A stretch of DNA of 57,664 nucleotides. Source: Flammula alnicola. Its lineage: Eukaryota; Basidiomycota; Agaricomycetes; Agaricales; Strophariaceae. The position numbers were made by a program, and so were the translations under genes. The notes below the pieces were generated by a model, which made no database searches, was not told the origin of the DNA, and was given only the letters and a program-made list of their open reading frames with translations. This document shows, one piece after another, positions 9,575-20,039 of the stretch. The stretch covers positions 1 through 57,664 of the forward strand of contig JADNRV010000301.1 of NCBI GenBank assembly GCA_015499995.1. The letters are read 5' to 3'. The first letter of the stretch is position 1. Every line of letters begins with the position of its first letter.

Positions 9575-11355
9575 ATGATGATGCAAGCGTCAAATCGGTG
9601 CGTATCAAGTCCACATAATAAAAGCCACATTTTTTGACGTTTAACAGCGGAACAGATACTCGTCCTCGAACAACGGCTGTACAACGGCAAACAAATGTAT
9701 CACACGAGTGCGCTCTCTGCGGAAGTATGCAAAACCAGGACGTCGACGACAACGACTCTTTTCGTTGCGAGATAGCGAATATGAACCCTTGCGATCCATG
9801 CACAAAACTGGCCGAACTCGATGTCCAGATCTCCAAAGTGAAGAAGGCCCTTGCCAAGATGCAGAGAGAGCGCCGAAATCTAAAATCGAAGATAAACTAC
9901 AGTCACGACCGATTTATTCATCAACTTCCTCCAGAGATTTCGTCGGAAATCTTCCATCTCTGCATTCCTGAAGACATTATCGATATAGACCTTCAATACG
10001 AACCCAGGGAAAATGCCATATCCGCTCCATTAATCTTGTCATCTGTATGCCAAAAGTGGCGACAGATTGCTCAAACGACGCCTAAACTTTGGACCTCTGT
10101 CCCTCTTCGCCTGAGTCCGAAAAACCACTCCTCCCTACCCCAACTGGCAAAGGAATGGATAGGTCGATCTGGCCAACTTCTGTTGTCAATTAGACTTTTC
10201 GTTCATCCTGGCTTTCTCACCCATACCGCCTTTCGCCCTTTGATTGCGATTATCAATCAACATTCTACCAGGTGGAGACACCTGAATTACGAAGGCCCTT
10301 CCTCTTTATTGACGGATCTTGTTGGGAACTCGCGAGGAGCCTCCCAGCTACAAACCCTGAAATTACGCCCTTCTGCCTCTAGATCTGAAGGATGGTTCAA
10401 ATTGACTAATTTCAAACCAGCGCCAGCCATGCTCGAGATCTCACAACTTCGCCTGAAGTCGGTTGTTATCGAATGGAACAATGTCACCCACGTGAAAACC
10501 ACCCATCTCCACATCGACGAATGCTGGGAACTTTTTCGGAGAGCGCCACGGATGACGCACTGTCTGCTGGAGGACATCCGCAAAAATCAACTGCATGATC
10601 AGTTTCCGATGCCCCGTACTCCAATATTACACCCTACCCTTCAAGTTCTTGAGCTGGTTCCCTCTATCTACTATAATGATCTCTTCCTCGATAATGTTAT
10701 CCTTCCCTCTCTACAAAGCTACACGAGCCACGGGGACGGTCGACCTCTAAACACTCCCAGTCTCGTATCGCTTTTCTTTCGGTCCTCTTGCTCCTTGCAG
10801 AAGTTGTCTCTGTTAGACGTGAAGCTCGATGATACAGATCTTGTTGATCTATCTCGAGTGACGCCTGAGCTCCGCCATCTGAAGTTAAAGTTGTACGCAT
10901 GTGGCGCAGATTTTACGGAACGTATTTTTCGCCGCTTCTCCGAAGCTTTCAACGTTGCCGGCGACGACACAGAAATTCAACAAACCTTCTTTCCTCAACT
11001 ACAATCCATGACATTCCAAGGAACAATGCCTCCTGATTGGAAGACGGTGCCCGACATTTTCGGCTCGCCCTCTGACATACACAATCCACGTCGACGGCCT
11101 TTGCGCTCGGTCGCCCTTACTCTTTCTCCGACCCTAACTGAGCCATACTGCGACCTTATGATAATCGACGAAGATACCCTTAGAAGAATGCTATTGCTGG
11201 TTGAGCAGGGAACCGAATTGAGGATCGAGGATATGTCTACCGACAAGGACGTCCTTCAGCAATCCATCGAATTTTACGCGCGCGACTTCACATTGGAGGA
11301 GAGTCAGGGTCCTACGTCTAATTCTTCATCTGCAGCGTTGAGCGAGGAGCAGTAA
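9575..11355 (+). CDS. F-box protein, longest intact member of the local family
   Basis: Two exons: a 23-nt first exon (9575-9597, MMMQASN...) and 9648-11355, joined by a 50-nt GT-AG intron, giving 576 residues. Starting in the second exon would need a TTG, so the short first exon is preferred. Domain order matches the 4770 gene. Cysteine pairs (CALC, CDPC) come first, then a coiled coil, then an F-box (QLPPEISSEIFHLCIPED and SSVCQKWRQIAQTTPKLW). A Leu-rich region follows with VVIEWNNVTHVK, DECWELFRRAPRMTHC, and a terminal DEDTLRRMLLLVEQGTEL. It would act as a substrate receptor of an SCF ubiquitin ligase. It is divergent from the mau2-like gene with a short shared promoter. Target unknown. 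Confidence 0.85.
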
Positions 11356-11599
11356 AGTATAACTAATTTCTAACATATCGTGGCAGCCACGGTTTTTTGT
11401 CATGAACAATATTTCGCCCTGAGTACAGCCAGAGCTGAACAACCTGCTGACTGTTCCCTACTTAGTTTTCCACCCGGATCTTGTGCTCTTCGATCTTTCT
11501 ATCTAGGAAATTGGTAGTGAAATGTTACCCTCAAAATCCATATTCCGATTCCGACAGGCTTCTGCCATTTCCCTGTCGGATTCTCGTTTTTCGTCAAAT

Positions 11600-12075
11600 G
11601 GACCCCCTGCTAGTCAAATTCCCCTCAATTCCATCGAAATTGAGTAGAACAACGTCACCCACGTAGAAACAGATAGTTTTTATATCGATGAATGCTTCGA
11701 GCTCCAGTGACGATATCCGCGGGTAGTGGATTGTGCATTCCTGGGGGGTTCAAGGAATAGCCACAATATCTGAAACCATCGTCGTTCGTCACCATAATAG
11801 TGCCAATATCTTCCTTGATGGCGTATCATGTCCTTCGAAGACAAGCTTTAGCTACGCCGCCGATTCATACGCAATAGAAACAGACACCAATATATCCTCC
11901 TTAATTCGCCCGGGTTGTTCTCTGCGCCATATCACCATTGAGCGCTATTTGTCTGACACAGAAGCTTTCCTCCTGGTCCTCAGAACAATACCGGCACTAC
12001 AAAACCCATCTTTGAAGGATCCAAAATCATCTGTACTGTACATGATGCAGTCATTCTACTTAGTCTTTAACTTGA
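11600..12075 (+). pseudogene. Central fragment of an F-box gene
   Basis: Plus-strand frames match the middle of the F-box gene at 18258. PLNSIEIE is followed by a stop, then NNVTHVETDSFYIDECFEL, then in another frame SETIVVRHH, FLDGVSCPSKTSFSYAAD, LIRPGCSLRHITIE, LLVLRTIPALQNP. The match is closer to the 18258 gene than to the neighbouring 9575 gene. No F-box motif or start is present and frames change. The fragment runs into the 3' end of the minus-strand gene at 12081. Confidence 0.7.
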
Positions 12076-12080
12076 AGTCG

Positions 12081-13531
12081 TTAGTAGGCGCGGCGCGGAG
12101 GGGTATGCATCCCATTCTCGTAGTCGAGAATTAACCGGATATAAATCTCCAGAACGGGGCGTTGCGATGCCGCAAGGCGCGGGAAGAGCCTTCTGGCGTA
12201 CACAGACGCATCTTTCTTGAAACCGCGTGTGTCGATATCTTCGGTGGGCGCAGGATATATTGTGACTTCGAAGAGGAAGCTGACTTTCTCGAGTGAAGGT
12301 GGGAGAGAGCTTGATAGGAAGTCATCAAGGATAGAAAAGTCGCGATAGGCGTCGAATACATCACTGGGGGTCCGAGCATCGAAATCTGAGCCTCGGAGGG
12401 AAAGAGTAATATGGAGATGGCGAATGGGAGGGAGGTTCGGCTGCAAGACGTGAGGAACTTTCTCCAAATTCTGTCGATAGCTGGGGTCCTCATGGAAGAT
12501 ATTCGCGTTGTAGATAATCGACAACTTCTCCAATTGCGGGAGCTGGTCGTAGAACTCGATACTTCCGAGGTGTACGTCGAATACTAAACAGAAAAAAATT
12601 CGTGGTTACAAATTAAGTTGTCAGACTGGGAAAGGGCAAGCTCACTTTTCATCCGAAAAGTGAGCTTCTTCAACGTGACTACATTTTTCACGATATTGTG
12701 CGTCCTTTCAAAATCTTCAACGCCGTGTATTTCGGATGAAAGGGCGTTTAGACCAGGTAAGGCTGGTTCCGGGCCTAACGCATTGTAAGTTGGCGTGCCA
12801 ATGATTCTCCTCAGAGAGCAGGAGTGGTCCGTATTGAGAGTTTCAAGATGTGCAAGGGGGCTATATACGAGTCCACTGTCCACTGAAGATGCAGGTAGCG
12901 AAACGTCCGAAGAGTCCAGGAAGCTGACGTGGTCCAAGTGCAAGTGTTTCAAAGTTGATCCGTGCAGCAGGTCGGTAGGAATATTATCCAAGTAGTTCAG
13001 CTTCAGCGTGACCAGGTAGGAGTTTGTGCAAATATCCTTGAGCGCGGACTTGAAATCCTCGTTTAGAGATGCATAACTCAATGCCGCTAAATCGCCTTTT
13101 CGGGATGGTACAGGGAGTGAAAGTGATAGCATGAAAATCCCATTTGGAGCCTGAGGTTGTCCTGTTCCACGAAATATACGGCGTAGAATAGATGCCAGAG
13201 ATCCGTCATCCAATGTGTTATGGACGGTCCTTGCGCTCCGCTGTAGCTTTATCGTGAGGTTTTTGACGTGACGAGCGATGCCTGCTTCCTGCGACCATAC
13301 GTCCGAATTGATGAGGTCAAGGAGGGTTCGAATATGGGACACCGTCGCCGTTTTCCCAGAAAAAGATATGGTCGAGAATCGATGTTTGTTGGCGCGATCG
13401 CGACACGCGTGCGAGAGGAGGGCGATCGAGGACAAGGTGCGATTGCGTGATGCCTTCCTGCTTATTTGTGCTGCTTCATCGATTACACGGTCACTCAATT
13501 CTTGTGCAATGAAATGCACAGAGGACGACAT
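12081..13531 (-). CDS. F-box-like protein of a second type
   Basis: Two exons, 13531-12646 and 12583-12081, joined in phase across a 62-nt intron (GTGAGC...TTTAG), giving 462 residues. The first 55 residues have the F-box-like layout common in Agaricomycetes: a helix FIAQELSDRVIDEAAQ, then TLSSIALLSHACRDRANKH, then RFSTISFSG. Leucine-rich strands follow (TLKHLHLDHVSFLDSS, HLETLNTDHSCSLRRI, VVTLKKLTFRMK), and the second exon continues similarly. It lacks the Cys pairs and coiled coil of the other F-box genes here, so it is a separate family. A role as an SCF adaptor is inferred only from the weak F-box. Confidence 0.7.
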
Positions 13532-14053
13532 TGAGAGAATAGATCAAGGAGTCAGCACGTTGAGCACAAGCAACGAGGCCGACACCTTTTGACTTTCGCA
13601 CGCTACACTCATCTACTCATCTGCCACCATCTCGCCGTTCTTCATCCTCATTAACGGCCACCAAGATCTCCTAAATTTTCTTCCCAGTTATCATCGGAGC
13701 GGGTTTGTATCTCCAGCTCCTCAACCTTTCGTGTGTCCAGTTGAAGACAACTGGAATTGTTTTTTTGGCTCAATTTCTCAAATGACGAAGGGATTTGGAG
13801 GAAGAGCAGGAAGAAAACGTAGATACTCAGTAAACTTGGCTTGACATATCCTAGCATATCCTCCACCTATCCGGGCTCGTTTATATCCCTCAACTAGCGG
13901 ATGTTGTCATAAATTCTGAGCCCAAGTACATATGACAGCAGCAACTCAGGGCATTCATACAAAAACAAGGTACAACAGTCTAAAGTAGAAGAAGATGTAC
14001 ATGCCCCTTCCTATATAATTGTGCCAAGAAATTGAAGAAGAAAAAAGTTTCAA
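13532..14053. other. Intergenic stretch without a recognised gene
   Basis: Upstream flank of the F-box-like gene and downstream flank of the tRNA. Open frames are short and not family-like. I see nothing further. Confidence 0.5.
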
Positions 14054-14141
14054 TGCATTAAGAGAGAATCGAACTCCCGGCGGGTCGAATCTTTTCATTA
14101 TTCGATGGCAACGACCCAGGTTACCACTACCCCATTAATGC
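14054..14141 (-). tRNA. tRNA-Gly (GCC) with a 17-nt intron
   Basis: The minus strand folds as a complete tRNA. The acceptor stem is GCATTAA with TTAATGC and discriminator A; the D arm is GGGT-AGTGGTA-ACCT. The anticodon stem is GGTCG/CGACC and the loop begins TTGCCA. A four-base variable loop follows, then the T arm GGGAG-TTCGATT-CTCTC with one G-T pair. The anticodon is GCC, which reads glycine codons. Between position 37 and 38 lies a 17-nt intron (TCGAATAATGAAAAGAT), the standard place for nuclear tRNA introns. The internal B box is AGTTCGATTC. Confidence 0.88.
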
Positions 14142-14159
14142 TGTGCTGATGAGACTGCC

Positions 14160-14960
14160 TCTGCGCTCCAACTGCCTCCTCTGACCCGTCGATGAACAAC
14201 GCTGTAGGCCAGTGCTCTTCCCAGCAACTCACCGTGCCCACCCGATGACGAGAAAGAGGAAAGCGCACTAAAATTCAGAGGTAAATCCCAACCTCTAGAG
14301 AACAAAAACGCGCCCATCTACTCGAACATATCCCCGACTCCAATCCACCTATCGCACACGGACTAAGCCCCGCATCATTCAGGACGACACCTTAACATTG
14401 GCCATGCGGCCTGCTCCTATCAGCGACAGACGACATGTAGAGGTAAGTCCCCCCGTTCTTCTCTATGAACATCGAATAAAATTTATTGACCTTGCTCAGC
14501 TGGGCTGTAAACCCTTGCGTCTTGAATTTATCCGTGACTTATGTCTGTGCAAATTTGGGTAATGGCTCATTCGTACACCGTACGTATTTGACTGACCATA
14601 GGTAGTGCCACCTGTTAAGATGCTGATAATGCGACGTGTGAGGCGCAAACCCGAGGTCCTTGTAGATGGTAGCGGGGAGCGAATGAACGCGGGGCCGGTG
14701 GGTTATGTTTTCTGGGCGCTCACAGGTGTTTTCACCTTACAGTTCTAGGCATCGATGACAATATCTTGTATTTCTGCGAGAGGATGTTGTTGAGGGGCAC
14801 TGCAAGGATGGCATATTTAGATATAATGACCCTTTTAGACTTGCTATATTTATGACACATACCGATGCGCAACCTATTTGTTCCATCCCTCAACTCCTCT
14901 CAACACATGCAGGCTGTGTGAACAAGGGCTTCACTTTCTCCTAGCCGAATCCGCTGTTGG
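14160..14960. repeat. Copy A of a dispersed duplication (partner at about 20950-21690)
   Basis: Several blocks align in order with 20950-21690: one around CCACTCGACGACGAGA-type sequence, CATGCGGCCTGCTCCTAT, a TATGAACAT(C/T)GAATAAAAT block, and ACATACCGATG near 14870. The copies have diverged by many substitutions and indels. In copy B a short minus-strand frame (MDQCEDVVLDEAQSACNRW) covers part of this block, and copy A has lost that frame. Function unknown. Confidence 0.6.
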
Positions 14961-16798
14961 AGGAAACTGCGGGGATACTGCAAGCAAATATTGATCTTAC
15001 ACTCCTTGTATGCCACTTAGCGTGTAGACTGACTACCCGAGTGCTGCATAATGCGGTGGCCTCGCAAGGCTAACAGCCATCGGCGCCATCTCGTTCATTT
15101 CAGGCCCCCATTCCCGGTGGCTGAACGGCGGGATGTATCCTCTCCAGGAGCGAAGGATCGCCGAAGGAGATAAATGCCATTGGTAGCCCCTGTGTTTAAA
15201 TTGTAGGCGTTCTTTGAGTACAGCTCGATTTTTGGGGTCGTTGCAGGACACACTGATGCGATACCGATGTGCAATACCCATGCGCCATCTCCCTCCATGC
15301 TGTATCCGTCGGATTCTGGCCCGTTGGTACGTGAATTGCCCGTTCCCGCTCATTGACGGCGGGGACTGGTCCCCATCGTGCGCTGCAAGGACGTAAGTAG
15401 AGGTAGGTGAGAGTACTTGAAGTCCTCATTCTCCCGGAACTGACGCCACAGGTTGCTGGGAGAGCGGCCGATATGATGCCGGAGCCGAGTGGCCGATATT
15501 ATCCCACACGGCCAAACAGGACAGAATTGCAACAGGTTCAACGCTCACATCAGTAAATTGTGGAAATTTGTGTAATGCCTTATAAGGGGAATATCCGTGC
15601 TGCCATATCATGTCACCGGTATAATTTCCAATCATATGGCAGCATCCGTTACAATGGCAATACATCGACACCCCTCCTTAATATCTTTGCCGCCATTTTG
15701 CTGCCATTCCGATAGCAATGTGTCACTGCTGTAAGGTTGAGAAGGCATTTCAAGGCCTTGTATTGCTAGGTATTTCTGAGTAGCATTTGTAATGGCAATG
15801 CAACGCTATTCCATCGGTTTAATATTGCTTGCGTCGCTTCGAGAATATGGTAGCAGGTTTCAAATATGATTTATTTCAATACTACTGATACAATACTGGA
15901 GAGTAGACTCTACAGAATGGACACTGCTATGAATGTGATTGGAACGGTAAATAAGAAAACGAGACATCGACAATGTACCAGAGGTGCACCCATAATTCCA
16001 GCTTCAAGATACAACAAGCTTGTACTTGAAGACGACTCGATGACAAGGCGGTGCGTGGCTCGAGCACAAAAGTGACGAGCTTGTTGAAAACTTGGAAGCT
16101 CTAAAATAAACAAGGATTAGTGAAGGAGACAATGATGATCCAAGAACAAACATACCAATTGCTTGTAAACGAGGCAACTTGCAACGATTCCGACGACGTG
16201 AAAGAAACTGAAGAGCTGCTGACTGCGGCGGTCTAGTGGCAATGAATGGAAGAGATGTACGCCCGTCAGCGCCATCTCCACCATCCATGAACCAAACCAA
16301 TGTCGGAGTTGGGCTTGGGGCGCTCGTCAGCGTCGCAAGCCCAACAACGACATAGGAGGAGAGACGGGCTCGATCAGGAGTTCTCTGGTTCTTGTTATAT
16401 AGGTTTTTCGCATCCTAGAGTGAGTGACCTTGGGGGAGAGTAGCAGCAGACTGAGGGTGGGGGAGTGAGAACATATTGGTGGGAGGCAAGCAACGATTCC
16501 GAAGTTCAACGAATCAACTTACATCAATTTCCTTTTCCGACCGTTGAATGCGTTCACATGATCTCCGGCTTAGCGCGTTCCGTTCCGTTCCATTGTCGAT
16601 GTGCACGTGCCTGGTTTCCCTCAATAATTCTCTAAGTCCCTCTTACGACTTGACAGAAATATTCTTGCACTGATTTGAAGAGGTTTGAAGGGGTCTGGAT
16701 GAGTTCTAAGGACTGGGAGTAATTTAAATTTTGTTTGTATCCGTCATTCCCGACTCCGATTCTTAAGTCCGCGACTCAACATTCAGTAATGTCCAGTA
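14961..16798. other. Long stretch without a confidently recognised gene
   Basis: Minus-strand frames between 15030 and 15400 and between 15910 and 16300 look partly coding and contain plausible GT-AG pairs, but I cannot join them into a recognisable protein. A perfect 10-bp inverted repeat, GCTGCCATAT/ATATGGCAGC, lies at 15599-15608 and 15634-15643. The stretch may hold decayed genes. Confidence 0.4.
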
Positions 16799-17382
16799 AG
16801 GTAGGCGCCATCAGGAACCGGCTACCTTATGTAAGCGCTTATATAAGCGGCAAAATCTGGCCTTCAGGAAAAAATAAATATTTTAGACGGTATTTTCAGT
16901 AATAATTGAGCCAAGCATGGGTGAAATTATTTTTGACTTACATTGGATAGAAATGGATGCATTTAGGCCCACTTTAATGCCATAAATTCTTGCCCAGACT
17001 TGCCCCCACACGGTGTGTTTGAAGCATAGTTGTCGGCAGACGATGCCGCTCGGGCCGATGGTCGCCGACCTACCTATTATAGTAGCTTACATAAGAACCC
17101 TAACCCTAAGTCGCGGCAAAATCTTGAGGTCAAAAATCTGAAAAGTTGCAGAATGAACGGAAAAGCACAAAAAAACACTCAGAAAAAAATCAGGTTTTTC
17201 CAAGAATGGTTAATAACTCTCTCAAAAGTTACTCAATTTTAAATCGGTCTCCTGGGAGTTGCAAGGATGCTCAAAGGCTTCAATTCTGCGATCTTAGAAA
17301 TGTGGGAAAATTGTTTGTGGCCGAGGAATAAGAGCTCGTCGTTCGCTTATGTAAAGGTGCCGGTTCCTGATGGCGCCTACCT
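16799..17382. mobile_element. MITE-like element, about 584 bp, with about 40-bp terminal inverted repeats
   Basis: The left end AGGTAGGCGCCATCAGGAAC is repeated as its exact reverse complement at the right end. The match extends to about 40 bp with a few mismatches (the inner part reads CCGGCTACCTTATGTAAGCG on the left). Each end is bordered by TA, at 16797-16798 and 17383-17384, as expected for Tc1/mariner-type insertion. There is no transposase frame, so it is non-autonomous. Inside, the words GCGGCAAAATCT and GCTTAYATAAG occur twice, and there is a telomere-like AACCCTAACCCTAAG at about 17097-17111. Confidence 0.85.
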
Positions 17383-17384
17383 TA

Positions 17385-18257
17385 ATCTACTCCAAGCACT
17401 GCCACCTGGCTCTGCAATAGAATAAGGCAGGCATAAGGATGATGCTTGGGTTGACTTCATATCTGCTGGCAGTTGTGAGTTTACAGACTTACAGGGAGAA
17501 ATAGTTCTGACCTCGCTTGGTCCTCGGAGCGCGACTCGGATGTCTCGTCCATAAATGGACCGCCGAAGGCTTTCTTCAAGTTGGCGAGATTCAAAGAGGT
17601 CATACCCAACCTGAAATACTGATTGGAAAGTCGCAATCCTCTGGCAATTATGAAAACTTCATTATAAAATTCAATCATACTGACGAGCATTTACATGACC
17701 CCAGAAATGCTGGTACTACCTTTGCAACTGAGTATAATTAATGTCTAATAATGATCAGTCGCTCATAACCTTCATATCATTCTGAGAGAGGCAATATATG
17801 GATCTATAAGATTGACATGAGCTTACAAAAATCTGACCAGAAGAGTACATTCCGATAACGTCTCGACCATATCGGCAACCAAGATATAATGCCATATCTG
17901 GCGTTGTCAGAAGTCGCAACACTGCCACCGGGTTGTCGGAGCCACAACCACATACCAATTTTTCCACGATTTACTGATGCAAACGTTCAACGGTCAACGT
18001 CAACGTCCAACGTTTCAACGGTCAACAACGTGAAATTGGGCTGTAACTTTTAAAGTGGAATTACTGAACTGACGTTGAAGGCTCCACTTAAGTTTGATTT
18101 ACCACCCAAAATCAGACTCGGATCCTCGTTTAAATTGCCCAAAAATCGCCTAGGACAAAAGTGGCAGAGGCTAAAGGTGAGCAGATATCCCTCACTCGAT
18201 CTGAAAACTACTAATTCACTTTGTTCTGCCTCAATTCATCGCTTAGACCAGTCGAAG
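17385..18257. other. Intergenic stretch with possible gene remnants and the F-box upstream region
   Basis: Minus-strand open frames at 17481-17690 and 17755-17967 are separated by plausible splice sites but match nothing I know. Between about 17986 and 18026 the words TTCAACGGTCAAC and CAACGT are repeated, just upstream of the F-box gene. Confidence 0.4.
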
Positions 18258-19886
18258 ATGAATGATCCAGAAATACCCATCCACGACATTGGACGATCCA
18301 ACGGTGACAGATCCTACCTCTCGTGCAAATTATCCAACGGACAACCGTGCCCTCCATGCACGAGCCTTCTAAAAATCGACCAGGAGATCGCCGAATTAGT
18401 GATCAAGCGTCGGTCGACAATGTCGCAGGTTAACCAAAACCATGATCCAACTATTCACCGACTTCCTCATGAACTTGCATCCCACATTTTCACGCTTTCC
18501 ATCCCCATGCTGATGTCTCATCGCAAGAACTACAAGAAATCCTTGTTATGCGCACCATTGATTCTAGGAGCCGTTTGCCTGAAATGGCGCCAGATTGCTT
18601 GGTCGACCCCCCACCTCTGGACGAAAATCAGTATTAACCTTCTACCACAAAAATTTCCGCAGAGGGGTCAGCTGGCACAGGAATGGCTCAATCGATCCGG
18701 AGACCTCCCGTTGTCAATTTATCTCTACCACAATGACAAGTCCAAAGATTTTCCAAAGAAGTTGGAGCCTGTCTTTTACCCAATCATTGAAATTCTCAAT
18801 CAGTGTTCGCACCGTTGGTACTCCCTCGATCTCGACCTACCCTCTTCTCTCATATCACGTTTCGGTCGTGATTCTCGCTCGACCGCCATCCTCCATAGAC
18901 TTCAGTTGAAGTTTTCAGATTCTTTGAGGTTGGGTTGGGAGATCGACGTCGACGGTCAATTCCGTTTGGACAATGTACTGCCCCGCCCACAGGAGGTCGT
19001 CTTGACATGTGTTCCCCTGAATTCCGTCAAAATTGAGTGGAACAATATTACACACGTGGAAGCAATGGGGTTCCACGTTGACGAATGCATCGAGCTCCTG
19101 CAATGTGCTCCACGGATGATTCGCTGTGAATTCAGCGAGGTCTGGAAAGTGAAAGAAAGATCCACAGCATCTAAAACCATTGTCGTTCATCCCGCCCTAC
19201 AAACACTGTCCTTTTCCTCTCGTGATGAGATAGTCGAAACCATCTTCCTTGAACATGTATCTTGTCCCTCCCTGACAAGCCTCACCTACGATGCCCATTG
19301 GCGTCCAATGCCAACTGACGCCATTACATCCTTTTTAATTCGCTCGGGATGTTCTCTGCACTTCCTTCACGTATTCGGCGAGAAAGAAGTCTTTGCCCAG
19401 GTCCTCAGAGCGACACCGGAATTGCAACACCTAGTATTGGACCATCCACGAGCATCTGTGCTGAAATTTTTCCTCCAGCTTCTCGCCTCTCCGATTCCTA
19501 TTCAAGCCAAGAGCCCAGCAGGTGAAGGACCTCTTCTTCATAATCTCCAATCATTTGAATACTACGGATTGTTCAATTTTTCATGGGAACAAATGCTTGC
19601 CATCTACGGCCCCGAATATCAGCCAGCTAGCTCCGCAGAGTTCCTTTCGGCAACTCTACCAGAAAACTTCTGTTGGCGACATTTATCTTCTCTCATCGTG
19701 GGAGTGGACGCGTCCACGCTGGAAGAAATATACATCAAGAAAGATACCCTCCTTCAATTCATGCGACTTCAGAAAGAAGGAATCGAGCTCAGTTTTATGA
19801 ACAGACGAGATTGGTCAGATATAATCGAGGCTTCAAAAACTTTTCACGGCGTGTCTGAGGAGAGCGATGGCAATTGTGAAGCTTGA
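18258..19886 (+). CDS. F-box protein
   Basis: Single-exon protein of 542 residues. I start at the ATG at 18258 (MNDPEIPIHDIGRSN), since the in-frame extension upstream begins with TTG and does not look like family sequence. It carries cysteine pairs (SCKLSNGQPCPPC), a short coiled coil, and the F-box (RLPHELASHIFTLSIPM with GAVCLKWRQIAWSTPHLW). A Leu-rich body has the family block VKIEWNNITHVE, DECIELLQCAPRMIRC, and KDTLLQFMRLQKEGIEL near the end. It is the closest relative of the fragment at 11600-12075. It presumably serves as a substrate adaptor of an SCF ligase. The 5' flank holds a repeated CAACGT-type motif and a MITE lies about 0.9 kb upstream. Confidence 0.85.
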   Translation: MNDPEIPIHDIGRSNGDRSYLSCKLSNGQPCPPCTSLLKIDQEIAELVIKRRSTMSQVNQNHDPTIHRLPHELASHIFTLSIPMLMSHRKNYKKSLLCAPLILGAVCLKWRQIAWSTPHLWTKISINLLPQKFPQRGQLAQEWLNRSGDLPLSIYLYHNDKSKDFPKKLEPVFYPIIEILNQCSHRWYSLDLDLPSSLISRFGRDSRSTAILHRLQLKFSDSLRLGWEIDVDGQFRLDNVLPRPQEVVLTCVPLNSVKIEWNNITHVEAMGFHVDECIELLQCAPRMIRCEFSEVWKVKERSTASKTIVVHPALQTLSFSSRDEIVETIFLEHVSCPSLTSLTYDAHWRPMPTDAITSFLIRSGCSLHFLHVFGEKEVFAQVLRATPELQHLVLDHPRASVLKFFLQLLASPIPIQAKSPAGEGPLLHNLQSFEYYGLFNFSWEQMLAIYGPEYQPASSAEFLSATLPENFCWRHLSSLIVGVDASTLEEIYIKKDTLLQFMRLQKEGIELSFMNRRDWSDIIEASKTFHGVSEESDGNCEA

Positions 19887-20039
19887 CTTCATGTCGAGTA
19901 ACATACCGATTTCTGACATATAATGTATTTACATTCTTGCGATATGTAGAGAAGTACACGATACAATATCGTCTGGTTGTACCCATGAGCCTGCATTGTC
20001 CTGAAATTATATCCCACCTTCTCGTCATCTACGTTCGTT

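Noticed and set aside
15599..15643. Hairpin GCTGCCATAT/ATATGGCAGC as a terminator, RNA gene or MITE end
   Set aside because: Only 10 bp of stem with a 25-nt loop, no flanking duplication, and terminators of this kind are not expected in a fungal genome.
17097..17111. Interstitial telomere or chromosome end
   Set aside because: Only two and a half repeats, inside a MITE; no telomeric array and genes on both sides.
18075..18257. N-terminal extension of the 18258 F-box protein
   Set aside because: It begins at TTG and has no similarity to the N-termini of its paralogues. The ATG at 18258 is preferred.
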